64,000 nucleotides of DNA. Origin: Pseudarthrobacter sp. NIBRBAC000502772. GTDB lineage: Bacteria > Actinomycetota > Actinomycetes > Actinomycetales > Micrococcaceae. Location: contig NZ_CP041188.1 in NCBI RefSeq assembly GCF_006517235.1, positions 930,001-994,000 of the forward strand. The letters are read 5' to 3'. The position numbers and the translations under genes were made by a program. Shown piece by piece: positions 47,872-57,106 of the stretch. Below the pieces are notes generated by a model. The model saw only the letters and a program-made list of their open reading frames with translations. It was not told the origin of the DNA and made no database searches. Position 1 is the stretch's first letter. The number at the start of each line of letters is the position of its first letter.

Positions 47872-48279
47872 TACAGTTTTCCTCCTTCAAAGGCTTCGGA
47901 TGCAGGCAGCGTTGCCCCGCATGCGTTCCGTTACCCCCAAAGTCCGGCCGCAGCACCGGCCCGGGACGCTCCTGAATTGGGCGTCGGCGGACCGGCAGTG
48001 CCTCGAAGACTACAGAACATTCAGGGCCGTGGATAGCCCAAACACAAACATTCTTCTTATCGTTGAATTCGGTTGCCACTCCGTTTGCCACGGGCTGTGG
48101 ATAACCCGCCATCCAGCGGTCCGCAGCCGCTTGCTAAGTGTCTGCGGACCGAGAATAGTGAGAAGCGGAAGCAGGGTTCTCCAGCCCGTCGGGGCGCACA
48201 TCGCGGCCGGTGCGGGCGGAGGGCGCCGCTTCTGGCAGAATAGCCGCAACATAAGGCAGTATCGCGAGGAGGCGGCCCG
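47872..48279. other. Gene-free region with a strong inverted repeat
   Basis: 408 nt between divergent genes. No ORF has coding character. It contains CGGTCCGCAG-N15-CTGCGGACCG (48117-48151, perfect 10-bp arms), about 130 nt upstream of the double universal stress gene; it may be an operator or a structured leader. Confidence 0.55.
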
Positions 48280-49317
48280 ATGGGCGCACAAGAGATGCAT
48301 CCGGATCCGGAACAGGACCGGGCCGGAAATTCGGCTGCTCCGGTGGGAATTGTTGTGGGGGTGGATGGTTCCGACCATGGCCAGTGCGCTTTGGTGTGGG
48401 CTGCCCGGGAAGCCGAGCGCCGCCGTCGGCCGTTGCATATTGTCACCGCGTATTCAGTGCCGATCTTTGCGGCGTCCGGGCTGGACGGCGGGTACGCCAC
48501 CGTGGATGATTCCGTGATCCGCGAGGGCGCTGAAGCGATCGTCAAGCAGGCGCTGGACAAGGTTTCGGGCTACAACATCGAAGTTGACGGCTCCGTGGAG
48601 AACGGCGACGCTTCAGGCGTGCTCCTGGAAATGTCCGAGACAGCCGATCTGCTGGTGTTCGGCACCCGCGGCCGCGGCGGATTTGTGGGACGCCTGCTGG
48701 GCTCGGTGAGCAGCGCCCTGCCGGCTCACGCCAAGTGCCCCACGGTCACGGTGCCACTGGTGTGTTCGGACCGGCTGGGCGAAACCACCGAAGACAAGCG
48801 CATCAGGGCCGAGCAGGCCAAGCCGGGGCACAAGCAGGTCGAGAACGTTGTGGTGGTGGGCGTGGACGGGTCCGAACAGGCACGCATCGCCGTGCTGGAG
48901 GCTGCGGACCAGGCTGAACGGCTCGGGGCAACCCTGCGCGTGATCTGTGCGGTGCCGCAGTTCAGCGGCTCGCTGGCCTGGGTTCCGGCCCCCATGGACC
49001 GCAAAGCCCTCTTCGATGACATCCGGGTCCAACTTAACGCCGGGATGGCCTGGCTCAAAAGCCACTACCCCAACCTTTCCGTGGAGTCGGAACTGCTGGA
49101 CGGTTCGGCCGTGGATGTTCTCGTTGAGGCCAGCCGGCACGTAGAACTGGTGGTTGTGGGCACCCGGGGCCGTGGCGGGTTCACCGGCATGCTCCTGGGC
49201 TCCACGTCCGGCGGCGTGCTCCACCACGCCAAGAGCCCGGTCCTGGTGGTTCCGGACCGCGACGATCCGCGGCTGGCGGACCGGGCGCAGTTCGGACCGA
49301 TCCCCGGCGCAGCCTGA
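48280..49317 (+). CDS. Tandem universal stress protein (two UspA domains)
   Basis: 345 residues with GAGGAGG ribosome site. Domain 1 begins VGIVVGVDGSDHGQCALVWAAREAERR and ends LLVFGTRGRGGFVGRLLGSVSSALPAHAKCPTVTV; domain 2 begins NVVVVGVDGSEQARIAVLEAADQAERLG and ends LVVVGTRGRGGFTGMLLGSTSGGVLHHAKSPVLVV. Both carry the G-x2-G-x9-G ATP-binding pattern. Thirty-one nt before the PEP-synthase-like gene, probably one operon. Confidence 0.93.
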   Translation: MGAQEMHPDPEQDRAGNSAAPVGIVVGVDGSDHGQCALVWAAREAERRRRPLHIVTAYSVPIFAASGLDGGYATVDDSVIREGAEAIVKQALDKVSGYNIEVDGSVENGDASGVLLEMSETADLLVFGTRGRGGFVGRLLGSVSSALPAHAKCPTVTVPLVCSDRLGETTEDKRIRAEQAKPGHKQVENVVVVGVDGSEQARIAVLEAADQAERLGATLRVICAVPQFSGSLAWVPAPMDRKALFDDIRVQLNAGMAWLKSHYPNLSVESELLDGSAVDVLVEASRHVELVVVGTRGRGGFTGMLLGSTSGGVLHHAKSPVLVVPDRDDPRLADRAQFGPIPGAA

Positions 49318-49348
49318 CCCATCACCTTCCGCAGCAGGAGGCATGAAA

Positions 49349-52081
49349 ATGCCTGACACCGGCAGTTCGTCTCCCATCCTCGGATTGGAGGCGGTCACCG
49401 CAGCAATGGTTCCCCTGGTGGGTGGCAAAGCGGCCAACCTGGGGGAGTTGCTCGCCGCCGGCCTGCCCGTGCCTGACGGATTCTGCCTCACTACGGAGGC
49501 CTACCGCCAAGCGATCGCGGGCCACGCGCATCGAACGGACGGCATGCTCGCCGACGTCCACTCTGCTCTTCAGGCAACGCCCGACGGCGACCTCCCCGCC
49601 CTGGCGGCGCTGGCGTCCCGGGCCCGGGGTATCATCCAAAACGCCCCGGTCCCCACCGAGGTGGCCGCCGCCGTCGAACAGGCCTATGCAGCCCTGGGGG
49701 ACAACGTTCCGGTGGCCGTCCGGTCCTCAGCCACTGCGGAGGACCTTCCGTCGGCGAGTTTCGCCGGCCAGCAGGACACTTATCTGAACGTGGTGGGCGC
49801 TGCCGCCGTCGTGGAAGCCGTGCGCAACTGTTGGGCCTCGCTCTGGACGGACCGGGCGGTCAGCTACCGGGCAAGCCGGGGGATCGACCCGGCCGCGGTG
49901 GCGCTGGCCGTGGTGGTCCAGCGGATGGTGGATGCCACCGCCGCCGGTGTGCTTTTCACCGCGAACCCGCTGACGGGCCGCCGGAAGCAGGCCGTGATCG
50001 ATGCCAGCCCGGGTTTGGGGGAAGCGGTGGTGTCCGGGGCCGTGAACCCGGACCATTTCGTCGTGGACCCGCTCACCGGGCGCGTGCTGGAACGCCGGCT
50101 TGGAGACAAACGCATCGCGGTCCGGCCCATCCCCGGCGGCGGCACACGGACTCTGGCCATCAGCAACGGCGGGGCCGCGGCGTGCCTGACGGACAAGCAG
50201 GCCGCCGAACTTGCAGCCTTAGGCCACCGGGTGGAGGGTCACTTTGGCTCGCCGCAGGACATTGAATGGGCCATTGCCGGCGATGGTCATTTCTGGCTGA
50301 CCCAGTCGCGGCCCATCACCACGCTGTTCCCCGTACCGCAGCGGGCCGCCGGCGGGGAGGGCACGCGCGTTTACCTTTGCTTCAGCCTGGCGCAGGGCCT
50401 GACCCGCCCCATCACGCCCATGGGCCTGGCAGCCTTCCGGCTTATTGCCTCTTCGGTGGCCCGCGCGGCGCAGTTCGATGTGCCCGAGCCGCGCAAGGGT
50501 CCGTCCCCTTACGCAGCGGCGGGGCAACGCATCTACCTCGACCTGACCGCCGTAGCCCGCAGCACCACCGGCCGGCGGATCATCCCGCGCGTCTTTGACG
50601 TGATGGAAGCCCGGTCGGCCACGGTGCTGCGCCGGGTTTTCGAGGACCCGCGGTTTTCCGTGACGCGCAGGACGCCGCTGGGTTTGCTGCGGCACGTGGT
50701 CCCGGCTGCGGTGCATGCCAGGGTGCCGGAGACGCTGCTTCGGGCCGTTTTCCGCCCGGACGCGGCCCTCCGAAGGACCAACCGACGGGCGCGCGAGTTC
50801 GCCGACTCCCTCGAACCGCCCGCCGGCCTCACCCCGCTGCAGCGCCTGGACCACGTCGAACACGTACTCGGCACCCGCATCTTCTCGGTGGTGCCGTCCA
50901 TCCTGCCGCTCCCGGCTCTTGGGTTCGCCGCCCTGGCGCTCGCCGGAAAACTGCTGGGCGGCGGCCGGTGGGATGACCTGCAGGTGGTGCTCCGCGGGCT
51001 GCCCAACAACGTCACCACGGAGATGGACTTGGAGCTGTGGCGCCTCGCCCAGGTGATTAAGAACGACGGCGGTTCCCGCGCCGCCGTGACGGACCGGAAA
51101 CCCGCCGAGCTGGCCGAAGACTTCCGCGCGGGCCAGCTGCCCGCGGTGCTGCAGTCCGGGCTGGCGCGGTTTATGGGCCGGTACGGTCACCGGGCGGTGG
51201 CCGAGATTGACGTTGGCATGCCGCGCTGGTCTGATGACCCCACCCATATCCTGGGTGTCCTGGCCAACTTTCTCCGGCTGGAGGGTTCCGCGCTGGCGCC
51301 GGATGTCCAGTTCAGCAACGCCGCCGAGGAAGCGGACGCCTGCGTTGACCGTCTCGTCGCGGAGGCGCGGAGCCGCGGCCGGCTGCGCGGAACGGTGGTC
51401 CGGGCCGCGCTGCGTCGGGCCAGGCTGTTCGCCGGGCTGCGCGAGCTGCCCAAGTACCAGCTGGTGGTGGGCCTCGCCGAAGTGCGGAAGCAACTGGCCT
51501 TGGCCGGCGCGGCTCTGGCTGCGGCAGGGGTGGTAGCCGACGCGGATGACGTCTTCTTCCTGGACCTGGATGAAGCCCGGACCGGCCTCGATTCGGGAGC
51601 AGCCCGCCGCGCCGGAAACGCTGACCTCCGGGACCTGGTGGCGCAGCGGCGCGCGGCCTACGCCGTGGAACTTGAACGGCGCCACATACCCCGGGTGCTG
51701 CTGTCGGACGGCACGGAGCCGGAAGCCATTCCATCCGGCGACGCTGTGACGGCATCCAAGGTGCCGGGGGCACTGAGCGGGAGCCCGGCGTCGGCCGGTG
51801 TTGTCACAGCGGCCGCCCGTGTGATCCTGGACCCGGTGGGTGCGCATCTGGAACCGGGAGAAATCCTGGTGGCGCCGTCCACGGACCCCGGCTGGACGCC
51901 GTTGTTCCTCACCGCGGGCGGACTGGTGATGGAGATGGGCGGACCAAATTCGCACGGGGCCGTGGTGGCGCGGGAGTACGGCATCCCGGCGGTGGTGGGC
52001 GTCCCGGACGCCACGCTCCGGCTCTTCACCGGGCAGGAAATAACGGTCGACGGCGGCGCCGGAACCGTGGTGCCGTCGTAG
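49349..52081 (+). CDS. PEP synthase / rifampin phosphotransferase-like enzyme
   Basis: 910 residues. ATG 49349 has AGGAGG 7 nt upstream; ATG 49343 is too close to it. An N-terminal PEP/pyruvate-binding ATP-grasp domain (VPLVGGKAANLGELLAAGLPVPDGFCLTTEAY; VRSSATAEDLPSASFAGQQDTYLNV), a long middle domain (about residues 345-780, starting VYLCFSLAQGLTRPITPMGLAAF), and a C-terminal swivelling His domain with His869 in GGPNSHGAVVAREYGIPAVVGVPD. That three-part plan and the middle domain resemble rifampin phosphotransferases more than classical PEP synthase, which carries its His domain in the middle. Antibiotic inactivation, PEP synthesis or another phosphotransfer cannot be separated from sequence alone. 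Confidence 0.88.
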   Translation: MPDTGSSSPILGLEAVTAAMVPLVGGKAANLGELLAAGLPVPDGFCLTTEAYRQAIAGHAHRTDGMLADVHSALQATPDGDLPALAALASRARGIIQNAPVPTEVAAAVEQAYAALGDNVPVAVRSSATAEDLPSASFAGQQDTYLNVVGAAAVVEAVRNCWASLWTDRAVSYRASRGIDPAAVALAVVVQRMVDATAAGVLFTANPLTGRRKQAVIDASPGLGEAVVSGAVNPDHFVVDPLTGRVLERRLGDKRIAVRPIPGGGTRTLAISNGGAAACLTDKQAAELAALGHRVEGHFGSPQDIEWAIAGDGHFWLTQSRPITTLFPVPQRAAGGEGTRVYLCFSLAQGLTRPITPMGLAAFRLIASSVARAAQFDVPEPRKGPSPYAAAGQRIYLDLTAVARSTTGRRIIPRVFDVMEARSATVLRRVFEDPRFSVTRRTPLGLLRHVVPAAVHARVPETLLRAVFRPDAALRRTNRRAREFADSLEPPAGLTPLQRLDHVEHVLGTRIFSVVPSILPLPALGFAALALAGKLLGGGRWDDLQVVLRGLPNNVTTEMDLELWRLAQVIKNDGGSRAAVTDRKPAELAEDFRAGQLPAVLQSGLARFMGRYGHRAVAEIDVGMPRWSDDPTHILGVLANFLRLEGSALAPDVQFSNAAEEADACVDRLVAEARSRGRLRGTVVRAALRRARLFAGLRELPKYQLVVGLAEVRKQLALAGAALAAAGVVADADDVFFLDLDEARTGLDSGAARRAGNADLRDLVAQRRAAYAVELERRHIPRVLLSDGTEPEAIPSGDAVTASKVPGALSGSPASAGVVTAAARVILDPVGAHLEPGEILVAPSTDPGWTPLFLTAGGLVMEMGGPNSHGAVVAREYGIPAVVGVPDATLRLFTGQEITVDGGAGTVVPS

Positions 52082-52181
52082 CCGGAGTGCCCCTCGGCAT
52101 GACTTCCAGACGGGGACGTGTGCCGCGGCGGTCCCCAGGCGTAACCTGAAGTATGGGCTCCAAGGATGAAGCGGGGCTGGC

Positions 52182-53660
52182 ATGAACCGCGCATGGCTGC
52201 GCTGGGTGCCTGCCGCAGCTGTACCCGCAGTGATCGCCGCCGGTGTGCTGGTGGGATCCATTCCGGCGCGGGCCGGCGATCCGCTGCCACAAAAGTCTCC
52301 GGCTGAGGTCCTGACCCTCCTGGGCCAGCACAACACCAGGTCATTCTCCGGAACAGTACAGCAGTCCGCCGAGCTGGGCCTGCCCGAACTGCCGGCCGCA
52401 GGTCCCAGCTCCGGACCGGTGTCGGCCGGCGGGGCCGCGTCGGTCGTGGAGTTCCTGACCGGCGAACACACCGCCCGGATCTTTATGGACGGGCCAACCA
52501 AGATGCGGGTCCAAGTGATGGACCGGCTGGCTGAACGCGACGTCATCCGGCGGGACAACGACGTGTGGTTCTACAACTCCAAGGACAACAGCGCCGCCCA
52601 CCTGGCCCTGCCGGCGTTCGCCAGCGACCTGCCGCTGCCTGTGCCCGGAGTTCCCGCCCTGCCTGAACCTCCCGCCCTGCCTGAACCTCCCGCACTGCCT
52701 GAACCTCCTGCGCCGCCCGGCGACCTGCCGGGCCGGGACCTGCCGGGTCCGGATCTTCCGAAGCCCGACTTGCCCTTGCCCATCCTGCCCGGCGAGATCC
52801 TGCCCGGCCCGCCAGTGCCCCCCGTAATGCCGACGCCCGAGGATCTGGCCCGGAAGTTCCTCGCCGTCGTGGACAGTTCCACCGAGGTGACGGTGGGTCC
52901 GGACGTCGAAGTCGCCGGCCGGTCCGCCTACAGCCTGGCACTGGCGCCAAAGACTCAGGGAACACTGCTTGAGAAAGTTGCCATCGCCGTCGACGGCGAG
53001 ACAGGAATGCCACTGCGCGTAACTGTGGTGGCACGCGGCCAGGCGGAACCGGCTTTTGAGGCCGGCTTCACCAGCCTGTCCCTGGCAGCTCCGGACGACT
53101 CCGTGTTTACGTTTGTTGCCCCGCCGGGCGCGACGGTCAAAGAGCTGCCAGTGCCGCCCGTCCCGTATATGCCCGGCAGGCCAGCCCTCCCGCCCGCGCC
53201 CGGAGGGATTACGCCCGGAGTGGTTCCAGACAGCGGCCCGGACCAGCCTGCGGCCCCGGACCAGCCCACCCCGCCGGACCAGGTTCCTCCGGACGCGGTT
53301 CCCCCGGACCAGCCCACCGCCGTGCCGGACCAGCCCGCCGCCCCGCCGAAGCAGGTCCCCGCCCCGGACAAGGTTCCCGGCAGCGACGCCAGCCTGCGGC
53401 ACCGTGATGCACCGCGGCCCACGGTGACCGGCAAGGGCTGGGAAACCGTGATCGGGTTCCCCGCGGCACCCGGCGGGCAAGGGGCTGCCTGGACTGAATC
53501 CTTGCTGAAGGATCCGCTCCTGTCCCAGGCCGCCGTCGTCGTTCCCGGCGGACGGCTCCTGTCCACGGCACTGGTCAACGTCCTCCTGACGGACGACGGC
53601 AGGGTCTTTGTGGGGATGGTCCCGGCCGAGCGGCTGCAGGCCGCCGCCGGCGCAGCGTGA
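52182..53660 (+). CDS. Secreted Pro-rich protein with LolA/RseB-like domain
   Basis: 492 residues. A signal peptide (LRWVPAAAVPAVIAAGVLVGSIPARAGDP). Residues about 40-140 (SPAEVLTLLGQHNTRSFSGTVQQSAELG, VVEFLTGEHTARIFMDGPTKMRVQVMDRLAERDVI) and 245-330 resemble LolA-superfamily lipoprotein-sorting proteins. The segment 150-230 is a run of Pro/Leu/Asp repeats (ALPEPPALPEPPALPEPPA), and a second Pro-rich linker runs from 325 to 400. The C-terminal domain (TVTGKGWETVIGFPAAPGG) ends in FVGMVPAERLQAAAG. Its stop overlaps the ABC ATPase start, so the secreted protein and the transporter probably work together. Confidence 0.8.
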   Translation: MNRAWLRWVPAAAVPAVIAAGVLVGSIPARAGDPLPQKSPAEVLTLLGQHNTRSFSGTVQQSAELGLPELPAAGPSSGPVSAGGAASVVEFLTGEHTARIFMDGPTKMRVQVMDRLAERDVIRRDNDVWFYNSKDNSAAHLALPAFASDLPLPVPGVPALPEPPALPEPPALPEPPAPPGDLPGRDLPGPDLPKPDLPLPILPGEILPGPPVPPVMPTPEDLARKFLAVVDSSTEVTVGPDVEVAGRSAYSLALAPKTQGTLLEKVAIAVDGETGMPLRVTVVARGQAEPAFEAGFTSLSLAAPDDSVFTFVAPPGATVKELPVPPVPYMPGRPALPPAPGGITPGVVPDSGPDQPAAPDQPTPPDQVPPDAVPPDQPTAVPDQPAAPPKQVPAPDKVPGSDASLRHRDAPRPTVTGKGWETVIGFPAAPGGQGAAWTESLLKDPLLSQAAVVVPGGRLLSTALVNVLLTDDGRVFVGMVPAERLQAAAGAA

Positions 53661-54691
53661 CCGCGGCCGGGGGGACGGCTGCCGCCGGGATAGCCGCGGC
53701 CCGGACCCCTTCCGCAGGGAACGGGACAGCCGGGCTGACCATCGAGACCCAAGGCCTGACCAAGCGTTTCGGCCACCAGCTGGCGGTCGACAACGTGGAC
53801 CTCGCCGTTCCCCACGGCTCCGTGTTCGGGTTCCTGGGCCCCAACGGGTCGGGCAAAACCACCACCATCCGGATGCTGCTGGGCCTTGCCGCGGCGTCGG
53901 CCGGAACCGTCAGCGTCCTGGGCCTGCAGATGCCGCAGCGCCTGCACGATGTCCTGCCGCGCGTGGGTGCGCTGGTGGAGGGGCCGGCGTTTTATCCGTT
54001 CCTTTCCGGCACCGCCAACCTGCACCGCCTGGATGCTGCCAGCCGGCATGCGGCGCCCGGTACCCGGACTGCCCGAGTGGCCGCCGCGCTTGAGCGGGTG
54101 GGCCTCTCACACGCCGCCGGCAAGCGTGTCCACGCCTACTCCCTGGGCATGAAGCAGCGGCTGGGGATCGCCAACGCATTGCTGTCGCCGCGGGAACTGC
54201 TGGTGCTCGATGAGCCCACCAACGGGCTGGACCCGCAAGGAACACGGGAAGTGCGGAGCCTGGTCCGGTCGCTGGCCGCCGACGGCGCCACCGTCTTCGT
54301 CTCCAGCCACCTCCTGGCAGAAGTGGAACAGATCTGCACGCACGCGGCCATCATGAGCGCCGGGCGGCTGGTGGCCCAGGGGCCGCTGGCGGAGCTCCGC
54401 CAGGCCGGTGAGACCCGGATCCGACTGTTAACGCCCGACGCCGGGACGGCCAGTGAGGTCCTGCTGCGGTTGGGTATGTCCCCGGAGAGAAGCCCTGAGG
54501 CCAGGACGCCTGAACCGGACGGGGACGTGCTGACCGCCGCCGCGGCTGCATCCCGGCTGGCGGCCCCGGAGGACATTGTGGCGGAGCTCGTGGCGGCCGG
54601 GGTGCGCGTGCGGGGCTTTTCCGTTGAGCGGGAGAGCCTGGAGGAGCGCTTTGTGGCGCTGACGGGGGAGGGGTTCGACATTGCCCAATAG
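53657..54691 (+). CDS. ABC-2 type transporter ATP-binding protein
   Basis: 344 residues, GTG start in a GTGA overlap. Walker A GFLGPNGSGKTTTIRMLLGL, signature YSLGMKQRLGIANALL, Walker B LLVLDEPTNGLDPQGTREVR and H-loop VFVSSHLLAEVEQ are intact. The C-terminus has an extra about 90 residues as in NatA/drug exporters. Eleven-nt overlap with the permease. With the permease and the secreted LolA-like protein it forms one coupled operon. Confidence 0.94.
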   Translation: MTAAGGTAAAGIAAARTPSAGNGTAGLTIETQGLTKRFGHQLAVDNVDLAVPHGSVFGFLGPNGSGKTTTIRMLLGLAAASAGTVSVLGLQMPQRLHDVLPRVGALVEGPAFYPFLSGTANLHRLDAASRHAAPGTRTARVAAALERVGLSHAAGKRVHAYSLGMKQRLGIANALLSPRELLVLDEPTNGLDPQGTREVRSLVRSLAADGATVFVSSHLLAEVEQICTHAAIMSAGRLVAQGPLAELRQAGETRIRLLTPDAGTASEVLLRLGMSPERSPEARTPEPDGDVLTAAAAASRLAAPEDIVAELVAAGVRVRGFSVERESLEERFVALTGEGFDIAQ

Positions 54692-55628
54692 TGCTTCCGA
54701 CGCCGGCGGTTTCCCTTCAGCCAGCAGCGCTCCCGATGCCCGCAGTGGTTCCGAAACCAGCAGTGGTTCCGATGCCACCAGCGGTTCTGGGCTAAGGGGC
54801 GCTCCAGATGCGCCGTCCAGCCTGTCCCTGCTGGCATCTGAGCTGAAGACGCTGTTCCGGCGTCGCCGGACCGCGGCCATGCTGCTGGCGCTTGCCGCGA
54901 TACCGGTGCTGATCGCCGTCGCCGTCCGGCTCTCGTCATCCGTTCCTCCCGGAAGGGGACCTGCCTTCTTGGACCGGATCAGCCAGAACGGGCTGTTTGT
55001 CGCGGTCACGGCGATGCTGGTCTCGGTGCCGCTGTTCCTGCCCCTGACCATTGGCGTCGTGGCGGGCGATACCATTGCCGGCGAGGCCAGCCTGGGCACG
55101 CTGCGGTACCTGTTGGTGGCGCCCGCCGGGCGTGTGCGCCTGCTGCTGGTGAAGTACGCGGGAGCGCTGGCGTTCTGCCTGGCCGCTCCCGTCACCGTTG
55201 CGCTGGCCGGGGCAGCGATCGGAGCTTCGCTCTTTCCTATTGGGCCGGTGACCCTCTTGTCCGGCGACGTCGTCCAGCCCCCCGAGGCCGCGCTGCGGCT
55301 GGTCCTGATTGCTGCCTACCTTGCGGTATCCCTGGCAGGACTCTCGGCGATCGGCCTGTTCCTGTCCACCTTGACGGTAGTTCCGGTGGGCGCCATGGCC
55401 GCCACTGTGGTGCTGTCAGTGGTCTCGCAGGTCCTGGACCAATTGCCGCAGTTGGAATGGCTGCACCCTTGGCTGTTTACGCATTACTGGTTCGGCTTCG
55501 CGGACGTCCTGCGCCAACCGGTGCTGTGGGACTCTTTTGCCAGCAACGCGCTGCTGCAGGCGGGCTACATCGCTGTCTTCGGGGCGCTCGCCTATGGCCG
55601 GTTCGTCACCAAGGACGTTCTGTCCTGA
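54681..55628 (+). CDS. ABC-2 type transporter permease
   Basis: 315 residues. A Ser/Ala/Asp-rich hydrophilic N-terminus of about 50 residues precedes six membrane segments (TAAMLLALAAIPVLIAVAVRLS first; GVVAGDTIAGEASLGTLRYLLVAPAGRVRLLLVKY between). Partner of the ATPase; export of an unknown compound, or envelope remodelling. Confidence 0.9.
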   Translation: MPNSASDAGGFPSASSAPDARSGSETSSGSDATSGSGLRGAPDAPSSLSLLASELKTLFRRRRTAAMLLALAAIPVLIAVAVRLSSSVPPGRGPAFLDRISQNGLFVAVTAMLVSVPLFLPLTIGVVAGDTIAGEASLGTLRYLLVAPAGRVRLLLVKYAGALAFCLAAPVTVALAGAAIGASLFPIGPVTLLSGDVVQPPEAALRLVLIAAYLAVSLAGLSAIGLFLSTLTVVPVGAMAATVVLSVVSQVLDQLPQLEWLHPWLFTHYWFGFADVLRQPVLWDSFASNALLQAGYIAVFGALAYGRFVTKDVLS

Positions 55629-55690
55629 GGCTGGATGCCCTGAGCCTGGATGCGCTGCGCCTGGAATCCCGGGCCGGAGCCCTGGCCCGG

Positions 55691-57106
55691 TCAGTAGCGG
55701 GCTGCGTAAGGGTGGAGCTGCATCCCCGCCATCCAGCTCAACTGGGTCACGCCGATGCCCTCGTCCGGATTCAGCGCCTGCACCACTTGGCCATTCCCCA
55801 GGTAGATCGCCACGTGATAGAAGCCCGGCGCTGAGCCCCAGACCAGCAGGTCTCCACGCCGCGCCTGGGAGATCGGCACGTGAACGGGAGCTGCCGCGTA
55901 CTGCTGGGCAGCGGTGCGCGGCAGGTACTTGCCGGCGGCGGCGAAGGCTGTCTGCACGAGGCCGGAGCAGTCAAAGCCGTTGGGGCCGGTCCCGCCGTAC
56001 TCGTAGAAGTACGGCGGCCCCACCTTGGACATCGCCACGGAGATGGCAGTCTCATTGGAACCGCCCGGCGATGGGGCTGGAGCCGGGGTTGGCGCAGGCG
56101 CTGGTGCAGGCGCTGGGGCCGGCGCAGGTGCAGGTGCAGGTGCAGGCGCGGGTGCTGGAGCCGGGGCTGGTGCAGGCGCGGGAGCTGGCGCCGGTGCTGG
56201 AACTGGGGCGGGTGCCGGTGCGGCAGGCAGGTTCCCGCCAGCGGCCGGTCCGGCTGCGGGCCGGTCTGGCGCTGCTTGGGCCGCAGCCCGATCAGCAGCC
56301 GCAGTCAGTTCGGCGAGCCTGGCGTCCTCGCGCTGCCTGTCCAAGGCGTCAATGCGAGCCGATTCGAGGGCAACAGTGGTGTTCCGCAGCTGGGCCAGCT
56401 GATCCACCAGGATTGTCCGCTGCGCCGCGGCTTCGGCTACGGCCTTGGCCTGGGTGGCGTTGGCCTGTTCGGCCTCTTCCTTGCGGGCTTGTGCCTTCTG
56501 GGCGGCGTCATCGGCGGCCCGGTTGGCGTCGTAGGCGGCCGCCGTCAGGGACTGAGCCGCGGACGCTGCGGAGGCGGCTGCTTCGAAGGCGCGGCTCCGG
56601 CTGGCCGAAATGGCTTCCAGCGTCGCGGCCTGGTGCAAAGCTTCGGCATTGCCGCTGACGAAGGTGCCCAGCGTCGGGTTCAGCCCGCCGTTGCGGTAGA
56701 GGTCGCCGGCGAGCTGGCCTACCTGCTTCCGGGTCCTGTCCTGATCTTCCTTCGCAGCAGTGGCCTTGGCCGTGGCCACTTCAGCAGCCGTCCTGCGGTC
56801 CTGCAGTTCAACCAGGGCTTCGCCGTAGGCGTTGTTGGCTTGCAGCGACAAGGCAAACGTGGCTTGCTGGGCGCTGGTGGCGTCGGCCAGGAGGCGTTCG
56901 ATGACGGCGACCTGATCCGCCGTCGCGCGTTCACTCGCCTTGGCTGTGGCGATGTCCTCCGGGGTGGGAAGTTCCGGCGACGCCGGACGCTGGACTGTTG
57001 GAGCCTGCGGTAGCGGCGCTGCCTGGGCGGGGAGGGTCATGGTGCCGAAAAGTACGACGGCGGTGCACAGTACGGCGGCCTTCAGGCCGGATCCGGTCAA
57101 ACCCAT
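55691..57106 (-). CDS. NlpC/P60 (C40) peptidoglycan endopeptidase
   Basis: 471 residues. Signal peptide (GLTGSGLKAAVLCTAVVLFGTMTLPAQAAPL), then an N-terminal coiled coil of about 200 residues (TAKASERATADQVAVIERLL...), a long Ala-Pro repeat linker (residues about 300-345), and a C-terminal C40 domain with catalytic Cys380 (GFDCSGLVQTAF) and His431 (PGFYHVAIYLGN). Cleaves peptide stems in peptidoglycan, as RipA/CwlO-like enzymes do. The coiled coil suits regulation by FtsEX-like partners. Confidence 0.93.
   Translation of the reverse strand: MGLTGSGLKAAVLCTAVVLFGTMTLPAQAAPLPQAPTVQRPASPELPTPEDIATAKASERATADQVAVIERLLADATSAQQATFALSLQANNAYGEALVELQDRRTAAEVATAKATAAKEDQDRTRKQVGQLAGDLYRNGGLNPTLGTFVSGNAEALHQAATLEAISASRSRAFEAAASAASAAQSLTAAAYDANRAADDAAQKAQARKEEAEQANATQAKAVAEAAAQRTILVDQLAQLRNTTVALESARIDALDRQREDARLAELTAAADRAAAQAAPDRPAAGPAAGGNLPAAPAPAPVPAPAPAPAPAPAPAPAPAPAPAPAPAPAPAPAPAPAPTPAPAPSPGGSNETAISVAMSKVGPPYFYEYGGTGPNGFDCSGLVQTAFAAAGKYLPRTAAQQYAAAPVHVPISQARRGDLLVWGSAPGFYHVAIYLGNGQVVQALNPDEGIGVTQLSWMAGMQLHPYAARY
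56075..56226. repeat. Hexamer tandem repeats encoding the (Ala-Pro)n linker
   Basis: Repeated ggtgca/ggcgct/ggagcc-type hexamers (coding strand gcNccN) within the NlpC/P60 gene, giving about 45 residues of alternating Ala-Pro. Such arrays can change length by slippage in multiples of six without shifting the frame. Confidence 0.85.

Noticed and set aside
47872-48279. Rifamycin-associated element before the PEP-synthase-like gene
   Set aside because: The dyad at 48117 has a different sequence, as far as I recall the element, and lies before the stress gene instead.
50219-52558. 779-codon frame antisense to the PEP-synthase-like gene
   Set aside because: Shadow frame; the forward protein has all catalytic motifs.
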